NCBI GenBank assembly: GCA_030437565.1
Contig: CP129291.1
Span: 1,178,001 to 1,242,000, forward strand
Length of the DNA stretch: 64,000 bases
Direction of reading: 5' to 3'
Source: Terrilactibacillus sp. S3-3
Lineage (GTDB): Bacteria; Bacillota; Bacilli; Bacillales; Sporolactobacillaceae
Below, piece by piece: positions 41,919-52,284 of this stretch; positions within the stretch are counted from its first letter, which is position 1, and every line of letters begins with the position of its first letter. A program made the position numbers and the translations under genes. The notes under the pieces were generated by a model. The model worked only from the letters and a program-made list of their open reading frames with translations, ran no database searches and was not told the DNA's origin.

Positions 41919-42311
41919 AGATTGTTGCTTTTATAAAGTGCCCTTTGTATCTCATGCGCAGCATTTAGAGATCGGGGCGCTTTTTTTGCAGTTGTTGAAT
42001 TATTACACTAAAATTCATAAAAAATAAGAACATAAAAATTGTATAGAAATTTGAAAGGGCTTACAATATAATGGATATAAGGCTCTTGCATGCATGACGT
42101 ATCGTTTGCTCGCAAAATGCCAAACTTGGAATCTAATCGCGGAGGTGATGGGGCAAAAAAAAAAAGAAGAAGGAGGTCCGAATAGATTTTAAAAAAAGGG
42201 TTAAAAGGCCGTGCTCCAAGGGTATGGCTTAATAAGTGAGTTGGAACCGAGAAAGAATACCCGGTTGCAAAATCGGGCTGAAACGATCCCTAGGTTAAAG
42301 GAGGCATGAAA
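41919..42311 (+). other. Intergenic region nosF-lcfA
   Basis: Contains the terminator of the nos-like operon (41936-41987) and a possible lcfA promoter (TAGAAA, 17 bp, TATAAT ending near 42072). A short frame at 42148 (MGQKKKEEGG, after GGAGGTG) could be a leader peptide but spans an A11 run and is uncertain. I find no FadR-type operator here. Confidence 0.5.
41936..41987 (+). terminator. Terminator of the nos-like operon
   Basis: AAGTGCCC pairs with GGGGCGCTT across a 28-base loop containing a smaller ATGCGCAGCAT hairpin, followed by a T7 run. Confidence 0.6.
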
Positions 42312-44040
42312 ATGACTGATCGTCGGAAGCGATGGTTGGAACATTACCCGGAGGAAATTCCACCCGAATTGAATTATGATGAAAAACCTTTGTATAGTTA
42401 TTTGGTCGAAGCGGGCGAACAGCACCCTGGAAAGAAAGCGCTGCATTTTTTAGGCAAAGAAATGACTTACGGACAATTGCTCGGTGACGTCAAGAAACTG
42501 GCGGCACAGCTTTCGGATCTTGGTTTGCAGAAAGGGGAGCGTGTGGCGATCATGCTTCCGAACTGCCCGCAAAGTGTGATTGGTTATTATGCTGTTTTGA
42601 TGGCCGGCGGTGTCGTCGTGCAAACCAATCCGCTTTATGTCGAGCGGGAACTGCTCCATCAAGTGACGGATTCAGGAGCGAAAATGATCATTTGTTTGGA
42701 CAGCGTGTTTCCGCGAGTGGCCAGAATTCAGGGCAAAACGGGCTTGAAGAATATTATTGTGACCGCTATCCAGGACTATTTGCCGTTTTCAAAAATGAAT
42801 GTGATTTATCCGTTCACGCAAAAGAAAGGCAAACAGCCGGCGGTTAAAATCACATATGGAAAAAGTATTCACTCTTTCAAAGCCTTGATAAAAGCGGCTA
42901 GAGAAAATTTTGAACCCGTTCCGGTTGATGCGAAAAATGATTTGGCTCTTTTGCAATATACCGGGGGAACAACGGGCCCGGCCAAGGGTGTGATGCTGAC
43001 TCATTTTAATCTGGTCGCCAACACCACGCAAATGGGGCGCTGGATGGAACGCAAACAGGGCGGGGAAGACCGGATTTTGAGCGCTTTACCGTTTTTTTTT
43101 TTTCATGTTTACGGGATGACGGTGGCGATGAATTTCTCGATTATGTTTTTATCCTCAATGATTATTATTCCGAAATTTTCGGCGAAAGATATTTTGAAAA
43201 CGATTGAGAATCAGAAGCCGACATTGTTTCCGGGCGCGCCGACGATGTATATCGCGCTGATTAACGAACCGGACATTAAACGCTACGATCTCTTCAATTG
43301 AAGTGTGTGTCAGCGGTTCCGCGCCGCTTCCGCTTGAGGTGCAGCGAACGTTCGAGAAAATCACAGGAGGAAAGCTTGTGGAAGGGTACGGACTGAGTGA
43401 AACATCACCCGTCACTCACTTTAATGTCATTTTCGGAAAAAGAATAAACGGAAGCATCGGCATTCCCTGCCCGGATACGGATGCCATGATTCTTTCAGCG
43501 GAAACGGGAGAAGAAGCGGATGTTCACGAAGTAGGCGAACTGGTTGTGAAAGGCCCTCAGGTTATGAAGGGCTATTGGAACATGCCGGAGGAAACCGAAC
43601 GTGTCTTAAGCAAGGACGGCTGGTTATTGACCGGCGACATGGCCTACATGGACGAGGAAGGGTTCTTTTATATCGTCGATCGAAAAAAAGACATGATCAT
43701 TGCTTCCGGCTACAACATTTATCCACGCGAAGTGGAAGAAGTGCTCTATGAACATCCTGATGTTCAGGAAGCGGCGGTACTCGGCGTAGATCCGTATCGC
43801 GGCGAAACGGTCAAGGCCTATGTTGTGGCCAAAAAAGGGAAAACGCTCAATAAAAAAGATCTCGATCGCCATTGCCGCAGATTTTTGGCTGCATATAAGG
43901 TCCCGCATATTTATGAAATCAGGGATGAACTGCCGAAAACAACGGTTGGAAAAATCCTGAAACGTTCGCTTCTTGAGGAAGAAAAAAACAAGAAGGTAAA
44001 CGGTGACGCTCCGGCGGTCGGGCAGGCTGATGGCAAGTAG
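42312..44040 (+). CDS. lcfA: Long-chain fatty acid-CoA ligase (one frameshift)
   Basis: Activates fatty acids to acyl-CoA for beta-oxidation. About 576 residues. ANL motifs: LLQYTGGTTGPAKGVMLTH (P loop), EGYGLSETSPVTHFN, GWLLTGDMAYMDEEGFFYI, DRKKDMIIASGYNIYPREVEE and KTTVGKILKRSL with the catalytic Lys. The A8 of the AMP-binding region is unaffected; the only break is near 43297 (YDLSSIEVCVSGSAPLP). ATG 42312 is seven bases from AAAGGAGG (42297-42304); the in-frame ATG at 42306 is too close. The next gene is its regulator fadR. Confidence 0.94.
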
Positions 44041-44077
44041 ATATAGGAAGTCTTTCCAGTTAGGACAAAACTTTTAA

Positions 44078-44106
44078 TTGACAGGGCCTGGTTCTGCTCG
44101 TATAAT
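44078..44106 (+). promoter_or_regulatory. Consensus sigma-A promoter of fadR-etfBA
   Basis: TTGACA, 17-bp spacer, TATAAT: both hexamers are perfect. The FadR operator begins three bases downstream. Confidence 0.9.
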
Positions 44107-44108
44107 AA

Positions 44109-44126
44109 TGAATGAATAGTCATTCA
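44109..44126 (+). promoter_or_regulatory. FadR operator
   Basis: TGAATGAATAGTCATTCA is an exact match to the B. subtilis FadR consensus TGAATGAMTANTCATTCA, placed on the transcription start of fadR. Autoregulation relieved by long-chain acyl-CoA is expected. Confidence 0.9.
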
Positions 44127-44146
44127 TTATTAAAGAGGGGACCAGC

Positions 44147-44748
44147 ATGTTAGCAAGTAATCGACCCAAATACCGTTTGATCATTGACGCGGCTGTAGAT
44201 GTCATTGCCGAACACGGCTTTCACCGCGCTCAAGTGTCCAAGATCGCCAAGCAGGCAGGTGTGGCGGACGGCACCATCTATATATTTTTAAAAAAAACAA
44301 GGAAGATCTTCTCATTTCCGTGTTCCAAGAAAAGATGGGAGAATTTATTGAAAGAACGAGACAGGCATTGGTTGAAAAAAAAAACAATGCGAAAGAAAAG
44401 CTGCTGACACTCGTAGATATGCACTTTCGCCAGCTTTCCGAGGATCTTCATTTGGCCGTTGTCACGCAGCTGGAGATTCGCCAGTCTGATCGGCAGTTGA
44501 GACAAAAAATCGGCGAAGTATTGCGCGGATATGCTCAGCTTATCGACCAAATTGTGATCGAGGGTCAGGAGCAGGGGATTTTTCTTAAGACTGTCGATGT
44601 CCGTCTCGCCAGGCAAATGATTTTTGGTACAATGGATGAAACCGTATCCAATTGGGTCATAAACGATCACAGATTTGACTTGGTTGCCTTGGTTCCGCAA
44701 GTTACCCATCTATTGCTCAATGGATTGAGCGGAAAAAATGAAGCATAG
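44147..44748 (+). CDS. fadR: Fatty-acid degradation repressor FadR, TetR family (one frameshift)
   Basis: TetR-type repressor of beta-oxidation genes, released by long-chain acyl-CoA. About 200 residues. The N-terminal helix-turn-helix is IIDAAVDVIAEHGFHRAQVSKIAKQAGVADGTIY-like (residues 11-45), then YLYFKNKEDLLISVFQE, typical of the family. The frame breaks in the A run near 44290. ATG 44147 after GAGGGGACC. Its own operator lies just upstream. In B. subtilis fadB follows fadR; here etfB does. Confidence 0.93.
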
Positions 44749-44892
44749 GATATAAAAAGGATGATCAAATTGTCCATGTCTGTGATGGGACATTAGACAT
44801 CAAAGCAGTCGGTCGATGTTGCAAGGACACCCTGTGGAAGTACAGAATTTATTAATTTTGTTTCTCATTCTAGTACACGAGGAGGGCTATTT

Positions 44893-45669
44893 GTGGATAT
44901 TTATGTCATTATCAAACGAACATTTGATACAGAAGAAAAAATTGAACTGGCAGACGGGCAGATTCAGAACGAAGGGGCCAATTATATCATCAACCCTTAT
45001 GATGAATATGCGATTGAAGAAGCGATCACCGTTCGCGATAAATTCGGCGGTGAAGTGACGGTTGTAACGGTCGGCACGGAAGAAGCGGAGAAAGAGTTAC
45101 GCACGGCGCTGGCGATGGGCTGCGATAAGGCGGTGCTGATTGACAGCGAGGAGCTTGAGGACCAAGATCAAACGACAACAACCGATATCCTGGCTAAGTT
45201 TTTTGAAGACAAATCGTTTGATTTAATCATTGCCGGCAATGTTTCCATTGATAACGGCACCGGTCAGATCGGTCCGCGGCTTGCAGAAAATAGGCATTGC
45301 TCATGTTGCAACCATTGTCAAACTTGACTTGACATTGCAGATGACGGCAGCGCGGTAGCCGAACGCGATGCGGAAGGGGATATCGAAGTTGTTGAAACGG
45401 CCCTGCCCCTCCTCGTCACGGCTCAACAGGGACTTAACGAACCGCGCTACCCGTCTTTGCCCGGTATCATGAAAGCAAAGAAGAAGCCGCTTGAAGCCCT
45501 GGAACCGGATGATATTGATCTGGACGAAGATGATCTCGAGCCCCTGACGGAGACGGTCCGCATTGCCTTGCCGCCCGAAAAGTCGGCAGGCCGGATTTTA
45601 CAAGGCACCTTGGACGAACAAGCGCAAGAACTGGTTAAACTGCTGAGAACAGAAGCGAAAATTATTTAA
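44893..45669 (+). CDS. etfB: Electron transfer flavoprotein beta subunit (two frameshifts)
   Basis: With EtfA accepts electrons from acyl-CoA dehydrogenases and passes them to the respiratory chain. About 258 residues. N-terminal MDIYVIIKRTFDTEEKIELADG, NPYDEYAIEEAI, the AMP-binding NGTGQIGPRLAEKIG, and the conserved EPRYPSLPGIMKAKKKP. Frames break near 45288 and 45328. GTG 44893 after GAGGAGG. fadB, the enoyl-CoA hydratase gene normally upstream, is missing. Confidence 0.94.
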
Positions 45670-45682
45670 GGGGGGGAAGACA

Positions 45683-46657
45683 ATGGGACGAAAAGCGTTG
45701 GTTGTTGCCGAAGTACGTCATCATCAGCTTCGCCATGTTTCTTATGAAGCTATTAGCGCAGGACGGAAGATTTCAGAAGAAGAAACCGTTGCTGTTTTGT
45801 TGGGCAAAGATGTGGAAGGATATGTAGATGAAATCGCTGCCTATGGAGCCGATCGGGTGATTGTTGTGGAAGACGACAAGCTGGAGAATTATACGCCTGA
45901 TGGTTACAAACAAGCACTTATTCAAATTATTGACAGTGAGAATCCAGACAGCGTTGTTTTAGGGCACACGGCAATCGGCCGGGACCTCTCGGCGCTTCTG
46001 GCAAGTCACTATAACAGTGCGCTTATTTCAGATGTGACAGCCATTGAGTCAAACGGAGGAGAATGGCTGTTTACAAGGCCGATTTATGCGGGCAAAGCAT
46101 TTGAAACGAAGAAAGCGAAAAGCGGCCGCTTGTTCCTGACAATCCGGCCAAATAATATCGCGGCACTGGAGAAAGATGATTCCAAAGCGGCACAAAGAGA
46201 AGACGTCGATGTTCATCTTCAAAATTTGAGGACGATCGTCAAGAATATCTTGAAAAAAAAACAAGTGCAGGCGGCGATCTTACGGAAGCAGGTGATCGTT
46301 TCAGGCGGCAGGGGCGTCAAAAGCGCGGATGGCTTTGAACCGCTGAAAGAGCTGGCAGACATCCTTGGCGGCACAATCGGCGCTTCAAGAGGAGCCTGCG
46401 ATGCCGGTTACTGCGACTACTCGCTGCAAATCGGTCAAACCGGGAAGGTCGTGACTCCCGACTTATACATTGCTTGCGGCATTTCCGGGGCCATTCAGCA
46501 TCTCGCCGGTATGTCCAACTCTAAAGTCATCATTGCCATTAACAAAGATCCTGAAGCCAATATCTTTAATGTTGCGGATTACGGGATTGTCGGCGATTTA
46601 TTCGAAGTCGTGCCGCTGCTCACCAAATATTTCAAGGAAGCTCTCCAAGAAGCATGA
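45683..46657 (+). CDS. etfA: Electron transfer flavoprotein alpha subunit
   Basis: FAD-binding partner of EtfB, 324 residues. The C-terminal FAD domain has VSGGRGVKS, GGTIGASRGACDAGYCDY, IGQTGKVVTPDLYIACGISGAIQHLAGM, and NKDPEANIFNVADYGIVGD. The frame is formally open, but 46253-46293 reads KKQVQAAILRKQ where the family has a (T/A)S-G-xDLTEAD-type segment; the other frame gives KKTSAGGDLTEA, so an extra base in the A9 run and a missing base near 46293 probably cancel out. ATG 45683 after GGGGGG. Confidence 0.93.
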   Translation: MGRKALVVAEVRHHQLRHVSYEAISAGRKISEEETVAVLLGKDVEGYVDEIAAYGADRVIVVEDDKLENYTPDGYKQALIQIIDSENPDSVVLGHTAIGRDLSALLASHYNSALISDVTAIESNGGEWLFTRPIYAGKAFETKKAKSGRLFLTIRPNNIAALEKDDSKAAQREDVDVHLQNLRTIVKNILKKKQVQAAILRKQVIVSGGRGVKSADGFEPLKELADILGGTIGASRGACDAGYCDYSLQIGQTGKVVTPDLYIACGISGAIQHLAGMSNSKVIIAINKDPEANIFNVADYGIVGDLFEVVPLLTKYFKEALQEA

Positions 46658-46746
46658 GGTTATAAGCTGAATATTAGCGTATGCTAAGAGAAGATGATAT
46701 ACTTTGCACATAGCGCTATAGAGCACATATAAGGAGGCTTTTTTGA

Positions 46747-47058
46747 ATGGCAATCAGTCACGTGAATGACGCAAATTTTTCAGAAGCTTCTAAGGGGTTA
46801 GTCCTCGCAGACTTTTGGGCAACATGGTGCGGCCCTTGCAAAATGATTGCACCTGTCCTGGAAGAAGTGGATTCGGAGTTGGCAGATAAGCTGAAAATTG
46901 TTAAATTGGATGTTGATGAAAATCAAGCGACAGCTGGAAAGTACGGTGTCATGAGTATTCCGACGCTGATCCTTTTTAAAGACGGTGAAATTGTCGACAA
47001 AATCGTCGGCTTTCAACCAAAAGAAGCGCTTATTGATCGTATTAATCAGCATGCATAA
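46747..47058 (+). CDS. trxA: Thioredoxin
   Basis: General disulfide reductase of the cytosol. 103 residues, intact, with the active site WCGPCK (residues 28-33) and the cis-Pro segment [15 protein letters not shown] 46747 after AAGGAGG. A -10-like TATACT at 46698-46703 with TTAGCG 18 bp upstream may be its promoter. Ends in a good terminator. Lies between etfA and uvrC as in B. subtilis. Confidence 0.96.
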   Translation: MAISHVNDANFSEASKGLVLADFWATWCGPCKMIAPVLEEVDSELADKLKIVKLDVDENQATAGKYGVMSIPTLILFKDGEIVDKIVGFQPKEALIDRINQHA

Positions 47059-47069
47059 GAACTTTAGCC

Positions 47070-47100
47070 AAAAAGAGCCCTTTGCCGGGCTCTTTTTTTT
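47070..47100 (+). terminator. Terminator of trxA
   Basis: AAAAGAGCCC and GGGCTCTTTT pair around TTTGCC, followed by a T run. Confidence 0.92.
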
Positions 47101-47152
47101 AGAATATAAAAATCCGGCATCCCATTTAAACCGAAAAAATTGTTAACGATGC

Positions 47153-47167
47153 GAAGTTTCACTTTAT
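47153..47167 (-). repeat. 15-bp remnant of the dispersed repeat's 5' end
   Basis: On the minus strand ATAAAGTGAAACTTC is identical to the first bases of the repeat copies at 7479, 18782 and 63887. A chance match of 15 bases in 64 kb is unlikely. Unlike the other copies it is not downstream of a gene on its own strand. Confidence 0.45.
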
Positions 47168-47388
47168 TTCCCGAGGAATATCAGTTAGTTAAAATAGTGA
47201 AGCAAGTCGATAATTATCGGGCAGATCGGTTGAATTTTTTTTTTGTGTCGCTGATAATAAAGGTAGCAGCCGCAGGGCACAATCGCCTTCTTTTTTAATT
47301 AAAGAAATAAATGCGGTGAAAGTTGGCGCTTCACCGGTCCTGCAATGGAACTTTGCCGGCTGCGTAAAGATAAAAAGGATGAAGAAAG

Positions 47389-49179
47389 ATGTCGCCAATT
47401 AAAGAAAAGCTCAGCCTGCTTCCAAAACAGCCCGGCTGTTACCTTATGAAGGACAGGCACGGTGAAATCATCTATGTGGGGAAAGCAAAAAAATTTATTC
47501 AACCGTGTCCATTCTTATTTTTCCGGATCACATGATGCGAAAACGCAGCGGCTTGTCGGCGAAATAGCTGATTTTGAGTATATTGTCGTTTCTACGGAAC
47601 TAGAATCGCTGCTGCTTGAAATGAATTTAATTAAAAAACATGATCCAAAATATAATGTGATGCTTAAGGATGACAAAAGTTATCCGTATATCAAATTGAC
47701 TAACGAAAGACATCCAAGATTGTTAATTACGAGAAAAGTCAATCGAAAAAGCGGAAAATACTTTGGGCCGTATCCCCACGCAAAACGGCTGCCGGCGAAA
47801 CAAAACGGCTGCTCGATCGGCTCTATCCGCTAAGGAAGTGCCGGTCGCTTCCTGATCGTGTCTGCCTTTATTATCACATTGGCCAATGTCTCGCTCCATG
47901 CGTGAACACAATTCCTGAAGAAACTTATAAGCAAATGACGGAAGAAATCACGAGGTTTCTTAACGGCGGCTACCATGATGTTAAGAAAGATTTGCGAAAA
48001 AAAAAAATGATCGAGGCGTCGGAAAATCTGAACTTTGAACGGGCGAAGGAACTTCGCGACCAAATCCGCCACATCGAGACGGTGATGGAAAAACAGAAAG
48101 TGATGTTCGATGATCTGGATGATCGTGATGTATTCGGCTTTGCGTATGACAAAGGCTGGATGTGCGTCCAAGTTTTTTTTTTATGAGACAGGGCAAATTG
48201 ATTGAACGTGACGTATCGATTTTCCCTTTTTATCAGGAACCTGAGGAAGACTTTTTAACTTACATCGGCCAGTTTTATTTACACAAAAATCATTTGAAAC
48301 CTAAGGAAATCTTAATCCCCAAAGAAGTGGCACGCGAACTGATTGAGCAAATGCTTGAAATACCGGTGAATCAGCCGCAGAGGGGAAGAAAAAAAAAGAT
48401 CTGGTCGCGATGGCGGAAAAAAATGCACAAATCGCTTTAAAAGAAAAGTTTGCTCTCATTGAAAGAGATGAAAAAAGAACGATTCGAGCAGTTGAACATT
48501 TGGGAGAAGTATTAAACATTCCCACACCTCACCGGATTGAAACATTTGATAATTCCAATATTCAAGGGGTTCATCCTGTTTCGGCAATGGTTGTTTTTGA
48601 AGATGGGAGGCCAAAAAAGAAGGATTACCGAAAATATCGTATAAAAACAGTCCATGGTCCCAATGATTACGCAACGATGAAAGAAGTTGTGCGAAGGCGC
48701 TATACAAGAGCACTGAAAGAAGGCCTGCCGCTGCCGGATCTTATTCTTATTGATGGCGGAAAGGGACAAATATCAGCGGCGATCGATGTCCTTGAGAATG
48801 AATGCGGGCTGTCCATCCCTGTCTGCGGCTTAGTCAAGGATGACAAGCACCGGACCTCTCAATTAGTCATGGGGGAATCCGGAGCAGCCGTGCCGCTAGC
48901 TCGAAACAGCCAGGCCTTTTACCTGCTTCAGAGGATTCAGGACGAAGTGCACCGATTTGCGATTGCCTTTCACCGCCAAGTTAGGGACAAGGCAGTGTCA
49001 AGATCGATTCTCGACGACATTCCTGGAATCGGGAAAAAAAAAGGAAGCAGCAGCTTTTGCGCCATTTTGGTTCGGTGAAAAAAATACGAGAAGCGAACGT
49101 CAACGCCTTAACGGAGGCCGGTCTGCCTGAAAAATTGGCTGAGGAAGTTAAAGGTTATTTAGACAATCCTGCAGAATAG
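47389..49179 (+). CDS. uvrC: Excinuclease ABC subunit C (five frameshifts)
   Basis: Makes both incisions in nucleotide excision repair. About 597 residues. The N-terminal GIY-YIG nuclease starts [53 protein letters not shown] follows; the UVR domain is [26 protein letters not shown]; the C-terminal RNase H-like nuclease has [10 protein letters not shown] and [12 protein letters not shown]; the terminal HhH is [11 protein letters not shown]...LLRHFGS. Frames break near 47490 (A7), 47785, 48172 (T run), 48395 (A run) and 49040 (A8). ATG 47389. Identity certain, integrity obscured only by homopolymer indels. Confidence 0.94.
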
Positions 49180-49182
49180 GTG

Positions 49183-49211
49183 TTGTTCAAAGTTCCAGAG
49201 TTTGTTATACT
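49183..49211 (+). promoter_or_regulatory. Sigma-A promoter of lysC
   Basis: TTGTTC, 17-bp spacer, TATACT, about 30 bases before the lysine riboswitch. Confidence 0.7.
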
Positions 49212-49241
49212 GCTTGTAACTTAATTTTTTTCAAATATCTG

Positions 49242-49467
49242 AAGTGATAGAGGCGCAATCTTCATGATAACCGCTAGAGAAAGATGAATTTCGGCGACGG
49301 CGGGAGAAGGGGAGGTTGCCGAAGTTTGAAGCTGTTCATCAAGCTTTAAGCTGGATCTGCATTGAATAAGTGCAGGGCTGTCACACTGAAAAGTGTGGAG
49401 AACTATCTCAGCATGTTGAAAAAGGGCGTTTTGTTCAACAGCGGGATTTTTTCTCGCTGTTCTTTTT
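49242..49467 (+). promoter_or_regulatory. Lysine riboswitch (L box) with terminator
   Basis: GATAGAGGCGCAATC (49246) opens the aptamer; AGAAAGATGAATT, GGAGGTTGCCGAAG, and GGGCTGTCACACTGAAAAGTGTGGAGAACTATC follow in the order seen in Bacillus lysC leaders, closing P1 with GATAG/CTATC. The expression platform ends in a terminator, AACAGCG (49437)/CGCTGTT (49455) with CTTTTT. Lysine binding should terminate transcription before lysC. Confidence 0.88.
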
Positions 49468-49552
49468 ATCATTTGGAAATTTTTTGAACAGCGGATACAA
49501 GCGCTTTTTTATCCACAACTGGCGCGGTTTTCCATTCAGAGGACAAACGAAA

Positions 49553-49575
49553 GCTTCGGCTGTGATTAGCCGAAG
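49553..49575 (+). other. Hairpin just upstream of the lysC ribosome site
   Basis: GCTTCGGCT and AGCCGAAG pair around GTGATT, ending about five bases before AAAGGAGAG. It could affect translation of lysC; inference only. Confidence 0.4.
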
Positions 49576-49596
49576 GATCAAAGGAGAGACGGTTAA

Positions 49597-50837
49597 GTGG
49601 CGCTATCGGTAATGAAATTTGGCGGAACATCAGTTGCATCGGTCGAACGACTCCAACATGTTGCGGACAGGATCATCAAGAAAAAGGAAAAGGGCGGCCA
49701 AGTGATTGTCGTCGTTTCGGCCATGGGGAATACAACGGATTCCCTGGTTTCGATGGCTGATGAAATTTCCGAACAGCCTTCGAAACGCGAAATGGACGTT
49801 CTTTTATCAACGGGAGAACAGGTAACGATTGCGCTCTTGTCAATGGTTTTGATTGAGCGCGGCTGCCAGGCGATCTCAATGACGGGGGGTGGCAGGCGGG
49901 TATCAAGACAGAAGCCGTGCACGGGAGCGCAAGGATTTCGTCAATTGATACATCGATCATTCAATCTCGTTTAGATGAGGGAAAGATCGCGGTGGTCGCC
50001 GGTTTTCAAGGTGTGACGGAAGACGGGGCGATTACAACGCTCGGCAGGGGCGGTTCCGATACATCGGCGGTGGCACTGGCATCTGCTTTTCATGCGGAGG
50101 AATGCGAAATTTATACAGATGTGACCGGTGTGTTTACAACAGATCCGCGCTATGTCTCGGACGCGAGAAAATTAAAAGAAATCAGCTATGATGAAATGCT
50201 GGAGCTTGCTTACTTAGGGGCGGGTGTTCTTCATCCAAGAGCCGTCGAATATGCAAAAAACAGTAAACTAAAATTAGTGGTTCGCTCTCGTTTTCAAATG
50301 AAGAAGGCACGGTAATTAAGGAGGAAGTTTCGGTGGAAAATGCAAATGCAGTAAGAGGATTAGCCTTTGAAAAAAACGTGACTAAAGTGACGCTTCTCGG
50401 TCTCCCAAATGATGTTCAGAGCGTATCACGGGTTTTTGATTCGCTGGCATCCCGCCATATTAACGTTGATGTCATTGTTCAAAATGTATTGGATGAAGCC
50501 CAAACAAGCCTGTCGTTTACCATCGATCAGGGAGCACTGAATGAAACGATGGATGTTCTGCGCGAGAGCGAGTCATACCTTAAATTTCAAGATTTAATTA
50601 TTGAGTCCAAACTGGCGAAAGTGTCGATAGTGGGCTCCGGCATGGCATCCAATCCCGGCGTTGCAGCGGAGATGTTTCATGCGCTTGCCAGGCAGAATAT
50701 AAAAGTGAAAATGATCAGCACTTCGGAAATAAAGGTGTCGACCATTATTGACGAACAAAACCTGTTATCCGCTTTGGATGTTCTGCATGCATGCAACTTT
50801 CCAGCTTGCTGAGGAAAAATCGACCCATACCGTGTGA
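49597..50837 (+). CDS. lysC: Aspartokinase, lysine-sensitive type (three frameshifts)
   Basis: Phosphorylates aspartate, the first step of lysine and diaminopimelate synthesis. About 413 residues: kinase domain with [14 protein letters not shown] (residues 6-19), [28 protein letters not shown] and [14 protein letters not shown], then two ACT domains ([15 protein letters not shown] and [15 protein letters not shown]). Frames break near 49890, 50297 and 50787; after the last, [12 protein letters not shown] ends at 50837. GTG 49597 after AAAGGAGAG. In B. subtilis an internal start yields the beta subunit; a possible one lies near 50333. Controlled by the upstream lysine riboswitch. Confidence 0.93.
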
Positions 50838-50866
50838 GCCTTGCCGTGAAAAAAAATCATTCTTTG

Positions 50867-50931
50867 CTAAGGAAGGAACCGGAAGAAGGATATCTGAGTT
50901 CTCTCTTGAATAACCGGACTTCCTTCCTTAG
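50867..50931. other. Long inverted repeat between convergent lysC and yslB
   Basis: CTAAGGAAGGAACCGG (50867) and CCGGACTTCCTTCCTTAG (50914) pair with one bulge around about 31 bases. No clear T run on either side, but its place between convergent genes suggests a bidirectional transcription stop. Confidence 0.5.
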
Positions 50932-50950
50932 AAAGATCTGCCTGCTGAAA

Positions 50951-51418
50951 TTAGATATCTGTGCGCGGGTCTTTCGGGTCCCACCTGACGACAAACTCGA
51001 CTCTTTTGTGCCGCCCTGTTTTGATTTCCACATAGCATTCAGCCACGCAGCCAATCAATCGCTGCACTTGTTCAGCAAGAAAACCGGATTCCATGGTAAA
51101 AACAGCCGTGCGCGGATTGTCGGCGATTCTGGATTGAATGATTTCAGACTGGCAATGAAAAACCATTTTGCTCTTTGCTTTTTCAAGCAATTCCAATTTT
51201 CCCCAGCCCGCTTGGCTGAAAAAAAGAACAATCTGGTCAACACTCTCAGCGGGATATTGGCGGGCAATTTTTCGACCGGACCAATATAAGATGGCTGCTG
51301 CCGTTTCTTCGCCAAGCAGCTCCGGAAGCAAAAAACTTCTGAGCAGTTCAAAACCAAAAGCCGGAACCTGTGAATCGCCATAATATTCAGGTTTCGGGTA
51401 TGTCTCGGTCCTTGTCAT
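50951..51418 (-). CDS. yslB: YslB family protein (DUF2507)
   Basis: 155 residues, intact; conserved protein of unknown function in Bacillales, with a fold related to 4-vinyl reductase/NO-binding domains. Recognised by position (lysC-yslB-sdhC) and by FGFELLRSFLLPELLGEE, AAAILYWSGRKIARQYP and FFSQAGWGKLELLEKAKSKMVF. The ATG at 51418 is preceded on the minus strand by GTGGAGGAG; an upstream in-frame extension lacks a ribosome site. Opposite in direction to its neighbours, as in B. subtilis. Confidence 0.85.
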   Translation of the reverse strand: MTRTETYPKPEYYGDSQVPAFGFELLRSFLLPELLGEETAAAILYWSGRKIARQYPAESVDQIVLFFSQAGWGKLELLEKAKSKMVFHCQSEIIQSRIADNPRTAVFTMESGFLAEQVQRLIGCVAECYVEIKTGRHKRVEFVVRWDPKDPRTDI

Positions 51419-51554
51419 GTGAGCATCTCCTCCACGACTTATTATATCTTTTTTTTTTTGATAAAAATCACTATGGTCAAGATAAATGGATAACGCTTTC
51501 ATTTCTTCTTGACGGAGAAATTTGTTGGGTTTACAATGAATTTGTGACAGATTA

Positions 51555-51584
51555 TTGTCAGTATTGCATACTTGGTGCTATTAT
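51555..51584 (+). promoter_or_regulatory. Likely sigma-A promoter of sdhCAB
   Basis: TTGTCA, 18-bp spacer, TATTAT, about 60 bases before sdhC. Confidence 0.6.
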
Positions 51585-51643
51585 TTAGATTATTGTGCAG
51601 TATGAAAAAAAGCGCTAGCATACTTTGTAAAGGAGGAAGCTTA

Positions 51644-52254
51644 ATGGCAGGAAAGGAATTCACTCATCACCGCTTACACTCTCTATTAGGAGTCATTCCC
51701 ATTGGATTATTCCTTTTAGTACACTTGACGGTTAACTTCCGTGCAACGGGAGGTGCCGGTTCTTTTAATAAAGCGGCTTCGGATATGGAAAGCCTTCCAT
51801 ATCTACTTTTCTTGGAGATTTTCTTGATTTATTTGCCAATTCTTTTTCACGCGATTTACGGTATTTTTATCGCATTTACAGCGAAAAACAATGTGAATCA
51901 TTTTGGTTACGGCAGAAACTGGATGTTTTTTTTCTCCAAAGATTTTCAGGCCTTTTTCTCGTGATTTTCTTGGCTTGGCACATTTGGGAGACACGGGTGG
52001 CTATGGCATTAGGAACACCGTTAAATTATGACATGATGGCCAACATTTTTAGCAATCCATGGATGGTAGTTTTCTATATTGTCGGCGTTCTTACGGCTGT
52101 CTTTCATTTATCAAACGGTCTGTGGTCTTTCTGTGTACACTGGGGCATTCTTGTATCGCCGCGCGCTCAGCGGATCGGTACATATGTGTCCATCGTCATT
52201 TTTATTCTCTTAGGCTATGTTGGTATTCGTGCCATCTTCGCTTTTGTGGCATAA
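51644..52254 (+). CDS. sdhC: Succinate dehydrogenase cytochrome b558 subunit (one frameshift)
   Basis: Di-haem membrane anchor of succinate:menaquinone oxidoreductase. About 203 residues, five membrane segments. Haem-ligand candidates: His in HHRLHSLLG, HLTVNFRA, FHAIYGIF, AWHIWETRV and FHLSNGLWSFCVHWG. The frame breaks in the T8 run near 51932. ATG 51644 after GGAGGAAG. First gene of sdhCAB. Confidence 0.93.
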
Positions 52255-52284
52255 TATATAGGACTTTAGTAAGGGGTGAGCTTA

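Larger units (their letters stand above)
47059..47388 (+). other. Intergenic region trxA-uvrC
   Basis: Contains the trxA terminator and a 15-bp trace of the dispersed repeat on the minus strand (47153-47167). Otherwise nothing recognised. Confidence 0.5.

Noticed and set aside
42148-42192. A small Lys-rich peptide gene before lcfA
   Set aside because: It depends on the exact length of an A11 run in an indel-prone assembly and has no homologue I know, so it is noted only as a possibility.
44749-44892. A remnant of fadB between fadR and etfB
   Set aside because: None of the three frames in this 144-bp gap resembles the crotonase fold C-terminus.
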